Below are positions 27,258 to 37,269 of a DNA stretch of 64,000 nucleotides, piece after piece. How positions within the stretch are numbered: position 1 is the first letter of the stretch; each line of letters starts with the position of its first letter. Both the position numbers and the translations under genes were made by a program. Source of the DNA: Rhizobium sp. Q54 (GTDB lineage Bacteria; Pseudomonadota; Alphaproteobacteria; Rhizobiales; Xanthobacteraceae); NCBI GenBank assembly GCA_945861895.1, contig CAMAWF010000006.1, positions 30,199 through 94,198 on the forward strand, in the 5' to 3' direction. The notes beneath the pieces were generated by a model. That model did not search any database. It saw only the letters and a list, made by a program, of their open reading frames with translations, and was not told the origin of the DNA.

Positions 27258-27342
27258 GCGGCCATGGCGGAATTGGTAGACGCACTAGCTTGAGGTGCTA
27301 GCGGGGCAACCCGTGGAGGTTCGAGTCCTCTTGGCCGCACCA
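27258..27342 (+). tRNA. tRNA-Leu (anticodon GAG)
   Basis: An 85-nt tRNA with acceptor stem GCGGCCA/TGGCCGC, anticodon stem CTAGC/GCTAG around TTGAGGT (anticodon GAG), a long variable arm typical of leucine tRNAs, the T-arm GGTTCGAGTCC and an encoded CCA. It reads CUC and CUU codons. tRNA genes are common integration sites, but the repeated 3' end was not seen elsewhere in this window. Confidence 0.95.
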
Positions 27343-27379
27343 GCTTTCAGAAACTTACGGAGTTCCGGTCGCAGCCGGC

Positions 27380-28294
27380 TTACTGGCCGGTGCGGCTGCT
27401 GCGCTTGGGCTGCCGCCGCTCGACGATGAAGGGCGGAGGCAATTGCTCGGCAGGGGCATCGGCGCCCGTCCCGGTGACGCGCGGCCACCCCGGTTTGCCC
27501 GGGCTGGATGCGGTGCCCGGCGGCAACTTCGGCCGTTCGGCTCCAGCCGGCACCACCTGGACGACGCGATAGCCGCGTTTTTTAAGCTCCTTGAGCAGCG
27601 CCGGCAGCATCACCGCGGTCGCCGGCTGGACATCGTGCAGCAGCAGGATGCCGCGGCCTTTGCTCTCAAGCCGCGCGAGGGCGCGGCGCATCACTTCCTT
27701 GGCGTCGATTTGCTTGTACCAATCGTCGGCGGCGAAATCGGCGCTCCAGGTCACGATCGAGCGCGCGGCGAGATAGTCCTCCACGTTCTTGACCCGCAGC
27801 AGACCGGGAATCCGGAAGAACGGCGCCACGGACCTCGGATCGCCGAGCGCGGCGCCAACCGAGGCGATGCCGTCGTTGATTTCCCGCTCCGCCCGCTCCT
27901 GCGACATGTGATCGAAGGTGAGCGGATGATTTTGGCTGTGGGTGCCGATGCTGTGGCCGGCATTATAGATCTGGCGCACCACGTCCGGGTGGGCGCTGGC
28001 CTGCCGCCCGACCAGGAAATAGGTCGCCTTCACGCATTCGGCGGCGAGCGCGTCGAGCACCCGGTTGGTGTAGGGCGGCAGCGGACCATCGTCGAAAGTC
28101 AGCACCACTTCGCGGTGCGCGAGCGGCAGCGTGCGCGAATACTGCATGGAGCCGACGCGGGTATTCTCGCCGCCGATCGCGAGCACGCGGCTGGTGCCGA
28201 GTGCGCCCGGATTGCCGGGGCATGCGGCGGCGACGGCCGTCGCCGTCCCGCCCACTAGGGCGAGCCAACACGCTAGGGCAGTAACGCAACGCAT
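27380..28294 (-). CDS. Secreted NodB-type polysaccharide deacetylase
   Basis: A 304-residue protein with a signal peptide (cut near TAVAAA). NodB motifs are TFDDGP (metal-binding Asp), HSQNHP (metal-binding histidines), FFRIPGLL and the C-terminal LLHDVQPATA. A CPGNPGALGTSRVL segment precedes the catalytic domain, as in the gene at 28462. It would remove N-acetyl groups from a surface or wall polysaccharide; the substrate is unknown. C-terminal tail is proline-rich. Confidence 0.9.
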   Translation of the reverse strand: MRCVTALACWLALVGGTATAVAAACPGNPGALGTSRVLAIGGENTRVGSMQYSRTLPLAHREVVLTFDDGPLPPYTNRVLDALAAECVKATYFLVGRQASAHPDVVRQIYNAGHSIGTHSQNHPLTFDHMSQERAEREINDGIASVGAALGDPRSVAPFFRIPGLLRVKNVEDYLAARSIVTWSADFAADDWYKQIDAKEVMRRALARLESKGRGILLLHDVQPATAVMLPALLKELKKRGYRVVQVVPAGAERPKLPPGTASSPGKPGWPRVTGTGADAPAEQLPPPFIVERRQPKRSSRTGQ

Positions 28295-28461
28295 ACTGAA
28301 CCGACGCCCGAATTGTTATTGGCCGCAGGCGCACGTCCGCGCGCCCGGCGGCAGCCGCAAAGGATTTATTTGAATCTATCCCTGAACGGGCTCGTATTGA
28401 GAAAATACGAAGCACAATATTAACGCGCCATTTACCATACGAAGGCGCCATTGGCGCGTGT

Positions 28462-29238
28462 TCAACGCAGCAGCCCGCGCGCGCCGGCCGGGACGACGTG
28501 CACGATCCGATAGCCTCGCCGTTTCAGCTCGCGCAGGAAGCTGGGCAGCATCTGGACGGTCTGCGCCCTGGTGTCGTGGAACAGCAGGATGCCACGGCCG
28601 CTCTGCTCGACCCGCGCCATGACCAGGTTCAACTGCTGTTCCGGCGTCATCGGGTCCCAGTCGCTCGCCCATAGATCAGCGCCGAACACCACGATCCCGC
28701 GCCGCGCAAGCCGCTCGAGCAAGGCCGGACTGGAAGCGAAGCCGGGAAAGCGGAAAAACGGCGTCACCGGATCGCGCCGGCGCTGGCCATAGACGGCGTA
28801 TTCGTCCTCCTCGATGCCACGGTCGATTTCCGCTTCCGCCGCAGCAATCGGCAACCGGTTGAGCACTTTATGCGAATAAGTGTGATGGGCGACGGTGTGG
28901 CCTTCGGCCAGAATCCGGCGGGCGAGTTCCGGATGCTTCTGCGCATGCTGCCCGAGCAAGAAAAAACTGGCGCGCACGCATTCGCGCCGCAGCGCTTCAA
29001 GCACCGCCGGAGTGGTCTCCGGCAGTGGGCCGTCGTCAAAGGTGAGCACCAGCTCCTTCGGCCCCAGCGCAAGCGTCGCCGGAAAATGCTTGCGTCCGAC
29101 GCGCGGAGTGGTCGCGGCGCTGACTTCGAGCACGCGTTCGGTGCCGAGCGTTGCGGGATTGCCGGGGCAGGGCGCCGCCGCGGCGGCCGTGAGCGGCAGC
29201 AGGAGCAAGAGGGACAAGGTGGCAACGGTGCGAATCAT
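28462..29238 (-). CDS. Secreted NodB-type polysaccharide deacetylase
   Basis: A 258-residue paralogue of the neighbour at 27380, with a signal peptide (hydrophobic residues 7-22). It has CPGNPATLGTERVL, TFDDGP, HHTYSHK, FFRFPGFAS and LLFHDTRAQT. It lacks the long tail of the neighbour. ATG 29238 is chosen because it opens directly into the signal peptide. Both genes are on the minus strand, about 170 bp apart. Confidence 0.9.
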   Translation of the reverse strand: MIRTVATLSLLLLLPLTAAAAAPCPGNPATLGTERVLEVSAATTPRVGRKHFPATLALGPKELVLTFDDGPLPETTPAVLEALRRECVRASFFLLGQHAQKHPELARRILAEGHTVAHHTYSHKVLNRLPIAAAEAEIDRGIEEDEYAVYGQRRRDPVTPFFRFPGFASSPALLERLARRGIVVFGADLWASDWDPMTPEQQLNLVMARVEQSGRGILLFHDTRAQTVQMLPSFLRELKRRGYRIVHVVPAGARGLLR

Positions 29239-29387
29239 ACTCTCGCTCGGGTCCGGCGGGGGCCGCAATTGATCCCAAGCAAGGCCCACCGGCAAGCCCA
29301 GCTTGCGGTCATGATTTATTCACCCTGTTTTCTGACCCGGCATTAACCCTGAATATCTAGCTTGATCCGCGGACTGGCGGAGCAGGC

Positions 29388-31301
29388 GTGGAGTTTTCAG
29401 TGGACGGCGGAATCTCAGCCGCGGCGGGGGATGTAAAGCCCCGGCGCGCGATGTTTTCGTGGCGCAAGCGGCGCGGCGGGAACGCGCAAACCGGCGACCG
29501 GCCTGCCGGCGAACCGCGCGAGCACGCGCAGCGGCTCTCGATCACGTCTCGCGTCATCGTGGCCGGCACCTTGTTGGGCCTCGGCGTGCTGCTGGTCTGC
29601 TCCGCTGTCGGCTACGGGCTGGCGCGGCAAAGCGACGAGAGCCAGGCCATGCAACGGCGCGCGGCCTTGCGCGCCGGGATTTCGGAATTCCGCGCGCTGT
29701 TCCAGGACTTCAATGAAGTCGATCCGCGCCTCGTGCGCATGTTGGAGCAAAGCAGCGGCCTGCAAGGGCTGAAATTCGAAACCGAACCGGCGCCGGGGGC
29801 GCGTGAAGCGCATCCGTTGCTCACAAGCCAAGGGCGCATTGTCGGCTTCTTCACCTGGGAGCCGGATTGGCCGATGACGCTGATGGTGAACCGGCTGCTT
29901 CCGGTTGCCGCCGCGCTCGCGCTTTGCCTTGCCGGTTTCGCCGGCTTGTCGCTATGGCAATTGCGGCGCGCACGGCTGGAGCTTGCCGCAAGCGACAGCG
30001 ATGCCCGCAAGGCCGCGCAGCAAGACCGGCTTTCCGGTCTGCCCAATCGCGGCGGGGTGCTTGAACTGCTCGGCGTGGCGCTCGATGCGCGCGAAGGCGA
30101 GCGGGCCGTGACGTTTGCCTTGCTCAAGCTCGATGGCCTCAATGACATCAATAACCAATTCGGCCAGCAGGGCGGCGACGACCTCATCGCGAAGGTTGCC
30201 GCGCGGTTGCGCGAAGCCTTGCCGCCGCAGGCCGTGTGCGGCCGTTTCGGCGGCGATGAATTTGCGTTGATCCTGGCCGCGGACGTGGATGCAAACGATT
30301 GCTTACGGGCAGCGATCGAGGCTGCGTCGCAGCCGTTGTGGATGGACACGGCGGTGCGGATCGGCGCACGCGCTGGATTTGCCCAAGCGCCGCGCGATGG
30401 GACGAGCGGGGAGGAACTTGCCCGCTGCGCAGATATTGCCTTGCGCAGTGCCAAGCGCCAGGCGCCGGGCAGCATCGTCGCTTTCGCGCCCGAGATCGAC
30501 GCCGAATTCAACGATCGGCAGTTCATCAAGCGCGAATTGACGCGGGCGCTGAACGCGCAAATGCTGGAATTGCATTACCAGCCCATCGTTACCGCCAATG
30601 GCGCGCGCATCGTCGGGGTCGAGGCGCTGTTGCGCTGGAATCATCCAAGCCGCGGCAACATCTCGCCCGCCATATTCATTCCCATTGCGGAACAGATGGG
30701 TCTGATGGATGAACTGGGTGAATTCGTGCTGCGCCGCGCGCTCGTGACGGCCATGCGCTGGCCGGACCTTTACATCGCCGTCAATCTCTCGCCGCTGCAA
30801 ATGCGCGACCGCGGAATTATCGACCTGGTGCGCGAGGTGTTGGCGGCGACAAAAATCCTGCCCTCGCGCGTCATGTTCGAGATCACCGAAGGCGTGCTGA
30901 TCGACAACCCCGACGAGATGAAGCGGCGGATCGCGGATTTGCGGGCGCTCGGCGTGCGGATTGCGCTTGACGATTTCGGCTCGGGCTATTCGAGCCTGAG
31001 CTATTTGCAGCAGTTTCCGTTCGACAAACTCAAGATCGACCGCGGCTTCGTCGCGCCGCTCGGCCGCTCGGCGAATGGCGGGGTTATCATCCAGGCCATC
31101 ATAGCGCTCGGCCGCGCGCTCGGCATGAATGTGCTGGTCGAGGGCGTCGAGACCGAGGAGCAGCGGGTGCTGCTGCGGCTTGCCGGTTGCGACGAGATGC
31201 AGGGGTTTCTGTTCGCGCGCGCCATGCCCGCCGCCGCTATCGACCGCCTGCTGGCGAAGCCGAATGCCGCCGCCGTGGCGGATGCTAAAGCGGTCGCCTG
31301 A
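29388..31301 (+). CDS. GGDEF-EAL cyclic-di-GMP protein with membrane anchor
   Basis: A 637-residue protein. Two membrane helices (about residues 54-78 and 166-190) enclose a small periplasmic part. GGDEF is intact (288-292, CGRFGGDEF), but the RxxD allosteric inhibition site five residues upstream is absent. The EAL domain (from about 412, VGVEALLRWNHP) keeps ITEG, DDFGSGYSSL, KLKIDRGF and VEGVET, so it looks active as a phosphodiesterase. Start is GTG 29388 with GGAG five bases before; ATG 29451 is an alternative. Confidence 0.92.
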   Translation: MEFSVDGGISAAAGDVKPRRAMFSWRKRRGGNAQTGDRPAGEPREHAQRLSITSRVIVAGTLLGLGVLLVCSAVGYGLARQSDESQAMQRRAALRAGISEFRALFQDFNEVDPRLVRMLEQSSGLQGLKFETEPAPGAREAHPLLTSQGRIVGFFTWEPDWPMTLMVNRLLPVAAALALCLAGFAGLSLWQLRRARLELAASDSDARKAAQQDRLSGLPNRGGVLELLGVALDAREGERAVTFALLKLDGLNDINNQFGQQGGDDLIAKVAARLREALPPQAVCGRFGGDEFALILAADVDANDCLRAAIEAASQPLWMDTAVRIGARAGFAQAPRDGTSGEELARCADIALRSAKRQAPGSIVAFAPEIDAEFNDRQFIKRELTRALNAQMLELHYQPIVTANGARIVGVEALLRWNHPSRGNISPAIFIPIAEQMGLMDELGEFVLRRALVTAMRWPDLYIAVNLSPLQMRDRGIIDLVREVLAATKILPSRVMFEITEGVLIDNPDEMKRRIADLRALGVRIALDDFGSGYSSLSYLQQFPFDKLKIDRGFVAPLGRSANGGVIIQAIIALGRALGMNVLVEGVETEEQRVLLRLAGCDEMQGFLFARAMPAAAIDRLLAKPNAAAVADAKAVA

Positions 31302-31385
31302 TCGATCCTGCCGGGCGCTGACAGCCCGGCCCGCACCTTATACATTCGGCCGGCTTGGCCGCGATCTGCGGCATGGGAGCCGCGC

Positions 31386-32558
31386 ATGATCCCGAATACC
31401 TGGACTGGATTCGATTTCGGCCTTGGCGCCGACGTCGAGATGCTGCGCAAGTCGGTCGGCGATTTCGCGCAGGACCGCATCGCGCCGCGCGCCGACGAGA
31501 TCGACCGCTCCAATACGTTCCCGCGCGACCTTTGGCCGGAAATGGGCGCGCTCGGCCTGCACGGCCTCACGGTGGAGGAGGAATGGGGCGGGGCGGGGCT
31601 CGGCTATCTCGAACATTGCGTGGCGATGGAAGAAGTCTCGCGCGCCTCCGGCGCGGTGGGCTTATCCTACGGCGCGCATTCCAACCTCTGCGTCAATCAG
31701 CTGCGCCGCAACGGCAATGACGCGCAGAAACGCCGCTATCTGCCCAAGCTCATTTCCGGCGAGCATGTCGGCGCGCTCGCTATGTCGGAGCCGGGCGCCG
31801 GCTCGGATGTCGTCTCCATGCGCACGCGCGCGGACAAAAAGGGCGACCGCTACGTGCTCAACGGCTCGAAAATGTGGATCACCAACGGTCCGGTCGCCGA
31901 CACGCTGGTGGTTTATGCCAAGACCGACCGCACCGCGGGCGCGCGCGGCATCACCGCCTTTATCGTCGAGAAGGGCATGAAGGGATTTTCCGCCGCGCAG
32001 AAGCTCGACAAGCTCGGCATGCGCGGCTCCGACACCAGCGAGCTGGTGTTCGAAGACTGTGAAGTGCCGCAGGAGAATGTGCTCGGCGCGGTCGGCAACG
32101 GCGTCAACGTGCTGATGTCGGGGCTCGACTATGAGCGCGTGGTGCTGGCTGCCGGCCCGCTTGGCCTGATGCAGGCCTGCATGGATGTGGTGATCCCTTA
32201 CGTCCACGACCGCAAGCAGTTCGGCCAGTCGATCGGCAATTTCCAGTTGGTGCAGGCCAAGCTCGCCGACATGTATGTGACGCTCAACGCCTCCAAGGCC
32301 TATGTCTATGCGGTGGCGCGCGCCTGCGACGAGGGCCGCACCACGCGCGAGGACGCCGCCGGCGCCATTCTTTATGCCGCCGAGCGGGCGACCTGGATGG
32401 CGTTGGAAGCGATCCAGTGCCTCGGCGGCAACGGCTATATCAACGACTTTCCGTGCGGGCGCTTGCTGCGCGACGCCAAGCTCTACGAGATCGGTGCCGG
32501 GACCAGCGAAATCCGCCGCATGCTGATCGGGCGGGAGATTTTCGAGAAGACGCGGTGA
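31386..32558 (+). CDS. Isovaleryl-CoA dehydrogenase
   Basis: A 390-residue acyl-CoA dehydrogenase. [16 protein letters not shown] and [13 protein letters not shown] bind FAD and substrate. The catalytic Glu lies in [14 protein letters not shown], the position used by isovaleryl-CoA dehydrogenase, rather than the C-terminal site of other acyl-CoA dehydrogenases. It oxidises isovaleryl-CoA to 3-methylcrotonyl-CoA in leucine breakdown. MccB (40316) and MccA (49142) act next, elsewhere in this window. Confidence 0.9.
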   Translation: MIPNTWTGFDFGLGADVEMLRKSVGDFAQDRIAPRADEIDRSNTFPRDLWPEMGALGLHGLTVEEEWGGAGLGYLEHCVAMEEVSRASGAVGLSYGAHSNLCVNQLRRNGNDAQKRRYLPKLISGEHVGALAMSEPGAGSDVVSMRTRADKKGDRYVLNGSKMWITNGPVADTLVVYAKTDRTAGARGITAFIVEKGMKGFSAAQKLDKLGMRGSDTSELVFEDCEVPQENVLGAVGNGVNVLMSGLDYERVVLAAGPLGLMQACMDVVIPYVHDRKQFGQSIGNFQLVQAKLADMYVTLNASKAYVYAVARACDEGRTTREDAAGAILYAAERATWMALEAIQCLGGNGYINDFPCGRLLRDAKLYEIGAGTSEIRRMLIGREIFEKTR

Positions 32559-32588
32559 TTAAATTTGCCGTTCGGGGGGAGACATCGC

Positions 32589-33080
32589 ATGAGCGCGCGC
32601 ATCTTGGTGCTGGCCGCAATTATTTTGGCGGCCGCAGCGCCAATCCCGGCGCTGGCCGCGCCGGACGACCCCGATCCGGGTGATGCCCCGGCGCTGCGCG
32701 AATGCGTCAAGAGCAAAGGCGGCACCAAGGCCGGCGATGCGACTTGCGTCGAGATGATCGTGAAAACCTGCATGACCGCGTTCGGGAACGATCACGACTC
32801 CACCGTGCGCGATTGCAACCGCCGCTCGGAAGCCGCCTGGGATGTCATCCTCAATGCGGAATACGGCGCGCTGCGCGACAAACTGCCGGCCGCACAGATG
32901 GCCAAGCTGCGTGACCAGCAGCGCGCCTGGATCAAGGCGAAGGACAAAAAATGCAACGCGATCTACAAGAAATTCCAGGGCGCAATGGCATATCCGCCGA
33001 TGGCCGTGTGCTTCAACTGTGAGGTCGCGCGACGCGCTTTATATCTGATGCGCTACCAGACCGCTGCCAAGTCCCTGTGA
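32589..33080 (+). CDS. Secreted LprI/DUF1311-type protein
   Basis: A 163-residue protein with a signal peptide (cut near PALAAP) and a lysozyme-inhibitor-like LprI/DUF1311 domain (LRDQQRAWIKAKDKKCNAI, with paired cysteines). Members are small periplasmic proteins, some inhibiting lysozyme. The ATG at 32589 fits the signal peptide, 30 bp after the dehydrogenase stop, possibly co-transcribed. Confidence 0.75.
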   Translation: MSARILVLAAIILAAAAPIPALAAPDDPDPGDAPALRECVKSKGGTKAGDATCVEMIVKTCMTAFGNDHDSTVRDCNRRSEAAWDVILNAEYGALRDKLPAAQMAKLRDQQRAWIKAKDKKCNAIYKKFQGAMAYPPMAVCFNCEVARRALYLMRYQTAAKSL

Positions 33081-33159
33081 TCGGCCGCCACATTAACTTT
33101 TGACGCCTGCGAATCAGCTAGTGCATTGGCCGACACCATCGAGCAGGGAGATTTCGGTC

Positions 33160-33447
33160 ATGATGCGGGTAAGGCTCAAGGCCGATGGCCGGATCGTCGA
33201 AATCCTGGCCGACGGCAGCGAACGCACCGTCGATCACAAGGACCCCGCGGCGTTTGCCCGCCAGGTGCGGGCGCGCACGCAGCTCACGCAGGCAGCATTT
33301 GCGCAAAGCATCGAAGTGCCGATCGAGACCGTGCGGAATTGGGAGCAGGGCAAGCGCGCCCCGCGCGGGCCGGCCCGCGCGCTGCTCAAGCTGATCGACC
33401 GCGCGCCGGAGACGGCTTTTGCCGCGCTTGGTGGAAAGCGGCGTTGA
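33160..33447 (+). CDS. XRE-family transcriptional regulator (antitoxin-like)
   Basis: A 95-residue protein: a short N-terminal region (RVRLKADGRIVEILADGSERTV) and a helix-turn-helix (ARTQLTQAAFAQSIEVPIETVRNWEQGKRAPRGPARAL) like the NadS/HigA antitoxin group. No toxin gene is adjacent, so it may be a lone regulator or a relic. The ATG at 33160 is preceded by AGGGAG. Confidence 0.75.
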   Translation: MMRVRLKADGRIVEILADGSERTVDHKDPAAFARQVRARTQLTQAAFAQSIEVPIETVRNWEQGKRAPRGPARALLKLIDRAPETAFAALGGKRR

Positions 33448-33592
33448 CGCGCCTGCTGACGGCCGCAAGCGAGTAAGGCTTCCGCCCACCAGATTTCTCA
33501 TATTCCAGGCCGTTCATCCGGGTTGGCAGCGCCGTGGCGACCGGGCATTCTGCCGGCCTCGCCCTTTTCGTCCGCCCCGTATGGAGTGTCCC

Positions 33593-34426
33593 ATGCCCGC
33601 CGCAATTCCTGTTGTCGAAGCTCATGGTGCCCGCATTCCCGTCATAGGTCTCGGCACCATGACGTTGAAGGAAAATATCTGCGTGCAGGCCGTTTCGGAT
33701 GCGCTGCGGCTTGGCTATACGCATCTCGACACGGCGGCGTTCTATGGCAACGAGCGCGAAGTGGGCGAGGGCCTGCGCGCCTCCGGCGTCAAGCGCGAGG
33801 GCGTGTTCATCTGCACCAAGGTGCGGCAGAACGATCTGATGCCCGACGATTTTGCCCGCGTGGTGGACCAGAGCCTGGAAAACCTCAAGCTTCCCTTTGT
33901 CGAGTTGCTGCTGATCCACTGGAACAATAAAGACATCCCGCTCAAGCTCAGTGTCGGCGCGCTGTGCAAGGCCAAACGCGACGGCAAGACCAAGCACATC
34001 GGTGTTGCCAATTTCACCACCGCCATGCTGGACGAGGCGATGACGGTGACGAGCGAGCCGCTGGTCAACAACCAGATCGAAGTGCACCCCTTCATCGACC
34101 AGAGCAAAGTGATCGCGGCTTGCAAAAAACACGGCCTCACGGTCACCGCCTATTGCCCGATCGCGCGCGGCAAGGCGCCCGGCAACGACGTACTTGAGCG
34201 CATCGGCAAGGCGCATGGCAAGAGTTCGGCGCAGGTGTCGTTGCGCTATCTGGTGCAGCTTGGCATCGCCGCCATCCCGCGCACGGCGACGCCCGCGCAT
34301 CTGAAAGCCAATATCGAAATCTTCGACTTCAAGCTTGCGGACGCCGAGATGGCGGACATCAAAAAGCTCGGCGCCGCCAATATGCGCGTGGTCAATCCCC
34401 CGCACGCGCCGGTCTGGGATAGCTGA
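33593..34426 (+). CDS. Aldo/keto reductase
   Basis: A 277-residue AKR of the DkgA/B (2,5-diketo-D-gluconate reductase) type. Catalytic tetrad: Asp in HLDTAAFYGN, the tyrosine of the same segment (YGN), Lys in CTKVRQ and His in LLLIHWN. NADPH-binding C-terminal IPRTATPAHLKAN. It reduces small carbonyls; substrate not predictable. The next gene, a paralogue, starts on its stop codon. Confidence 0.9.
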   Translation: MPAAIPVVEAHGARIPVIGLGTMTLKENICVQAVSDALRLGYTHLDTAAFYGNEREVGEGLRASGVKREGVFICTKVRQNDLMPDDFARVVDQSLENLKLPFVELLLIHWNNKDIPLKLSVGALCKAKRDGKTKHIGVANFTTAMLDEAMTVTSEPLVNNQIEVHPFIDQSKVIAACKKHGLTVTAYCPIARGKAPGNDVLERIGKAHGKSSAQVSLRYLVQLGIAAIPRTATPAHLKANIEIFDFKLADAEMADIKKLGAANMRVVNPPHAPVWDS

Positions 34427-35241
34427 TGCAGGTCGTCGAGGCGTATGGCGCCCGCATTCCGGTCATCGGTCTTGGCACCTGGGATCTGCGCGGACGCGAC
34501 TGCGCGCGGCTGACCGAACAAGCCATCGGCATCGGCTACCGGCTCATCGACACCGCGCAGATGTATGGCAACGAGGCTGCGGTCGGCGACGGCGTGCGCG
34601 CCTCCGGCCGGCGCGATGAGGTGACGGTCACCACAAAAATCCAGCCGACCCAATTGGCGCCGCACGATCTCGAACGCTCGGTGAAGGAAAGCCTGTCTCA
34701 GCTCAGACTGTCCGAGATCGATCTGCTGCTGATCCACTGGCCGAACCCGCGGGTGCCGCTTGCCGACACCATCGGCGCCCTGTGCAAGGTCAAGCGCGCC
34801 GGCATGGCGCGCCACATCGGGGTATCGAATTTCACCGTGGCTCTGCTCGACCAGGCGACCAAGCTGGCAAGCGAACCGTTGGTCTGCAACCAGATCGAGT
34901 GCCATCCTTATCTCGACCAGTCGAAGGTGATCGCGGCGTGCCGGCGTCACGATATGGCGGTGATCGCCTATAGCCCGATTGCAAAAGGCCGGGCCAAGGA
35001 CGACGCGGTGCTCGCGCGCATCGGCAAGGCGCACGGCAAGACCGCCGCGCAAGTCTGCCTGCGCTGGCTCACCCAGCAGGATATCGTCGTCATTCCGCGC
35101 ACCAGCAGGATCGAACGCTTGTCGGAAAATTTCGCCATTTTCGATTTTGCATTGTCGGCGGCGGAGATGAAGGAGATAGCCGGGCTCGCGCGCAACAGCG
35201 GCCGCATTGTCGATTGGTCCTGGTCGCCGCAGTGGGATTGA
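34426..35241 (+). CDS. Aldo/keto reductase (tandem paralogue)
   Basis: A 271-residue AKR, about half identical to its upstream neighbour. It has [41 protein letters not shown] and [16 protein letters not shown]. Start shares bases with the upstream stop (TGATG), so translation is coupled. A recent duplication is likely. Confidence 0.9.
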   Translation: MQVVEAYGARIPVIGLGTWDLRGRDCARLTEQAIGIGYRLIDTAQMYGNEAAVGDGVRASGRRDEVTVTTKIQPTQLAPHDLERSVKESLSQLRLSEIDLLLIHWPNPRVPLADTIGALCKVKRAGMARHIGVSNFTVALLDQATKLASEPLVCNQIECHPYLDQSKVIAACRRHDMAVIAYSPIAKGRAKDDAVLARIGKAHGKTAAQVCLRWLTQQDIVVIPRTSRIERLSENFAIFDFALSAAEMKEIAGLARNSGRIVDWSWSPQWD

Positions 35242-35248
35242 CAGGCTT

Positions 35249-35962
35249 GTGACGCCCGCCCGCAGTTCCGAAACCGCCCTGGTGCTTTTCTCCGGCGGGC
35301 AGGATTCCACCGTCTGCCTTGCCTGGGCGCTGGACCGGTTCGCCCGCGTGGAGACGGTCGGCTTCGACTATGGCCAGCGCCACATTGTCGAACTTGCAGT
35401 CCGCTTGCGCCTGTGCGAGCGCATGATGGCGTTGCGGCCGGACTGGAAGGCGCGCCTGGGCGAAGACCATATGGTCAAGCTCGATGCGCTCGCCGCCATG
35501 TCGGAGACGGCGCTCACCCGCGATACCGCCATTGCGATGGCGGAAAACGGCCTGCCCACCACCTTCGTGCCCGGCCGCAATCTGCTATTGTTTTGCTTTG
35601 CGGGTGCGCTCGCCTACCGGCGCGGGGCGAAGCATCTGGTCGCCGGCATGTGCGAGACCGATTATTCCGGCTATCCGGATTGCCGCGATGCTACGGTCAA
35701 GGCTATGCAGACGGCGCTTTCGCTCGGCATGGACCGGCCGTTGACCATCCATACGCCGCTGATGTGGATCGACAAGGCGCAGACCCTTGCGCTCGCGCAT
35801 GAAATTGGCGGGGAGGAATTCCTGCAGCTGGTTATCGAGGAGACGCATAGCTGCTATCGGGGAGAGTGTGCGTTGCGCGACGATTGGGGTTATGGCTGCG
35901 GGAGCTGCCCGGCGTGTCAATTGCGCGCGCGCGGCTTTGCATTATTCATGGCGCAAAGATGA
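35249..35962 (+). CDS. queC: 7-cyano-7-deazaguanine synthase
   Basis: A 237-residue Que[16 protein letters not shown]-binding (PP-loop), and a C-terminal zinc site [11 protein letters not shown]...CGSCPAC. It converts 7-carboxy-7-deazaguanine to preQ0, precursor of queuosine. Start is GTG 35249, 8 bp after the AKR stop; a TTG just upstream is possible. The next gene overlaps by 4 bp and is a queuosine-precursor transporter. Confidence 0.93.
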   Translation: MTPARSSETALVLFSGGQDSTVCLAWALDRFARVETVGFDYGQRHIVELAVRLRLCERMMALRPDWKARLGEDHMVKLDALAAMSETALTRDTAIAMAENGLPTTFVPGRNLLLFCFAGALAYRRGAKHLVAGMCETDYSGYPDCRDATVKAMQTALSLGMDRPLTIHTPLMWIDKAQTLALAHEIGGEEFLQLVIEETHSCYRGECALRDDWGYGCGSCPACQLRARGFALFMAQR

Positions 35963-36534
35963 GCAAGGCAATGACCCTCGATACCCGGCGCAACATCGAA
36001 GGCGGCGTGTTTTTGGCGTTGTTCTGTCTCACCATCCCGCTGGCAAATTGGATGATCGGGCATGTCGGGACGGCGTGCGCGCCGAACGGCGCCTGCCTGA
36101 TACCGGTCTTGCCCGGGCTGATGGCGCCCTCCGGGGTACTGATGATCGGTGTTGCGCTGGTGCTGCGCGACCTGGTGCAGCGCCGCCTTGGCATTGGATT
36201 TGGAGTGGCGGCGGTGATCGCCGGCGCTGCGATTTCCGCCGCGGTGGCGCCGCCCGCGCTGGTGATGGCCTCCGGGGTCGCATTTTTGCTGTCCGAATTT
36301 GCCGACTTCGCCGTCTACACGCCGCTGGCGCGCCGCCGGCTGGTGGCGGCGGTGGTGGCCTCAAGCATGGTCGGACTGGCGATCGATTCCGTCGTCTTTC
36401 TGTGGCTCGCGTTCGGTTCGCTGGAATTTCTTTTGGGGCAGATCGTCGGAAAATCCTGGATGGTGCTGCTTTCGATTCCATTTGTGATGCTGTTGCGCCG
36501 CCGCGACGAGCGGCTTGGGCTTAGACCGGCTTGA
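35959..36534 (+). CDS. VUT-family transporter, likely queuosine-precursor (YhhQ-like)
   Basis: A 191-residue membrane protein with about six helices of the VUT/YhhQ family ([17 protein letters not shown] and [19 protein letters not shown]). E. coli YhhQ takes up preQ0/preQ1. Coupling with queC by ATGA supports a queuosine role: one makes preQ0, the other imports it. Precise substrate not proven. Confidence 0.85.
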   Translation: MSKAMTLDTRRNIEGGVFLALFCLTIPLANWMIGHVGTACAPNGACLIPVLPGLMAPSGVLMIGVALVLRDLVQRRLGIGFGVAAVIAGAAISAAVAPPALVMASGVAFLLSEFADFAVYTPLARRRLVAAVVASSMVGLAIDSVVFLWLAFGSLEFLLGQIVGKSWMVLLSIPFVMLLRRRDERLGLRPA

Positions 36535-36545
36535 CGAGGATCGAA

Positions 36546-37241
36546 ATGAATACCGCAATGGGCGCGCTGCAACAGATCACCACCGGCACCATCACCACCA
36601 TATTGCTGAAAAAAGGCATCCGCCGCTGCTGGATGGCGGGCGCGATGCCGTTTTCCGCTACGGCCAAGCGCGTGGCAGGCCCCGCGTTTACGCTTCGCTT
36701 CGTGCCGGTGCGCGAGGACCTTGCCACACCCGCCAGCTGGTCTAACCCGATCTCCACCCGCAGTGCCATCGAGGACATGCCGGAGGGCTGCGTGGTGGTG
36801 GCGGACGCGATGGGCGTCACCAGCGCGGGAATTTTCGGCGACATCCTTTGCATGCGGATGGTCAAGCGCGGCGTCAGCGCGCTGATCACCGACGGCGTCA
36901 TGCGCGACAAGCACGGCATTCTCGGCACCGGCCTGCCGGTCTGGTGCGCGGGCGTGGCGGCGCCGGCTTCCGTCAATCAGCTCACTTTCGTCGGTTGGAA
37001 CGAGCCGATCGGCTGCGGCGGCTGCGCTATTTTTCCCGGCGATGTCATCGTCGCCGACGACGACGGCGCGGTGGTGATTCCGAAAGATCTGGTCGATTTC
37101 GTCGCCGAGGAAGGCGCCGAACACGAGCGGCTGGAATCCTGGCTGGTGCAGGAAGTGGAGAAGGGCGCCAAGCTCCCCGGACTTTATCCGCCGAACGAAG
37201 AAAACAAAAAGCGCTACGAGGCGTGGAAGAAAAAGAGTTGA
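36546..37241 (+). CDS. RraA-family protein
   Basis: A 231-residue RraA-like protein with the motif ALITDGVMRDKHGI (DGxxRD metal/substrate site) and GWNEPIGCGGCAIFPGDVIVADDDGAVVIP. The family includes RNase E inhibitor RraA and class II 4-hydroxy-4-methyl-2-oxoglutarate aldolases. The DGxxRD motif is shared; with no further genes the role stays open. Start ATG 36546, with the GAGGATCG region before it. Confidence 0.85.
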   Translation: MNTAMGALQQITTGTITTILLKKGIRRCWMAGAMPFSATAKRVAGPAFTLRFVPVREDLATPASWSNPISTRSAIEDMPEGCVVVADAMGVTSAGIFGDILCMRMVKRGVSALITDGVMRDKHGILGTGLPVWCAGVAAPASVNQLTFVGWNEPIGCGGCAIFPGDVIVADDDGAVVIPKDLVDFVAEEGAEHERLESWLVQEVEKGAKLPGLYPPNEENKKRYEAWKKKS

Positions 37242-37269
37242 ACACCCCGCGCTGCGGGCAGGACCCCCG

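Noticed and set aside
35100..35260. preQ1 riboswitch before queC
   Set aside because: The region is aldo/keto reductase coding sequence with only 8 bp between genes; no aptamer-like sequence is seen.
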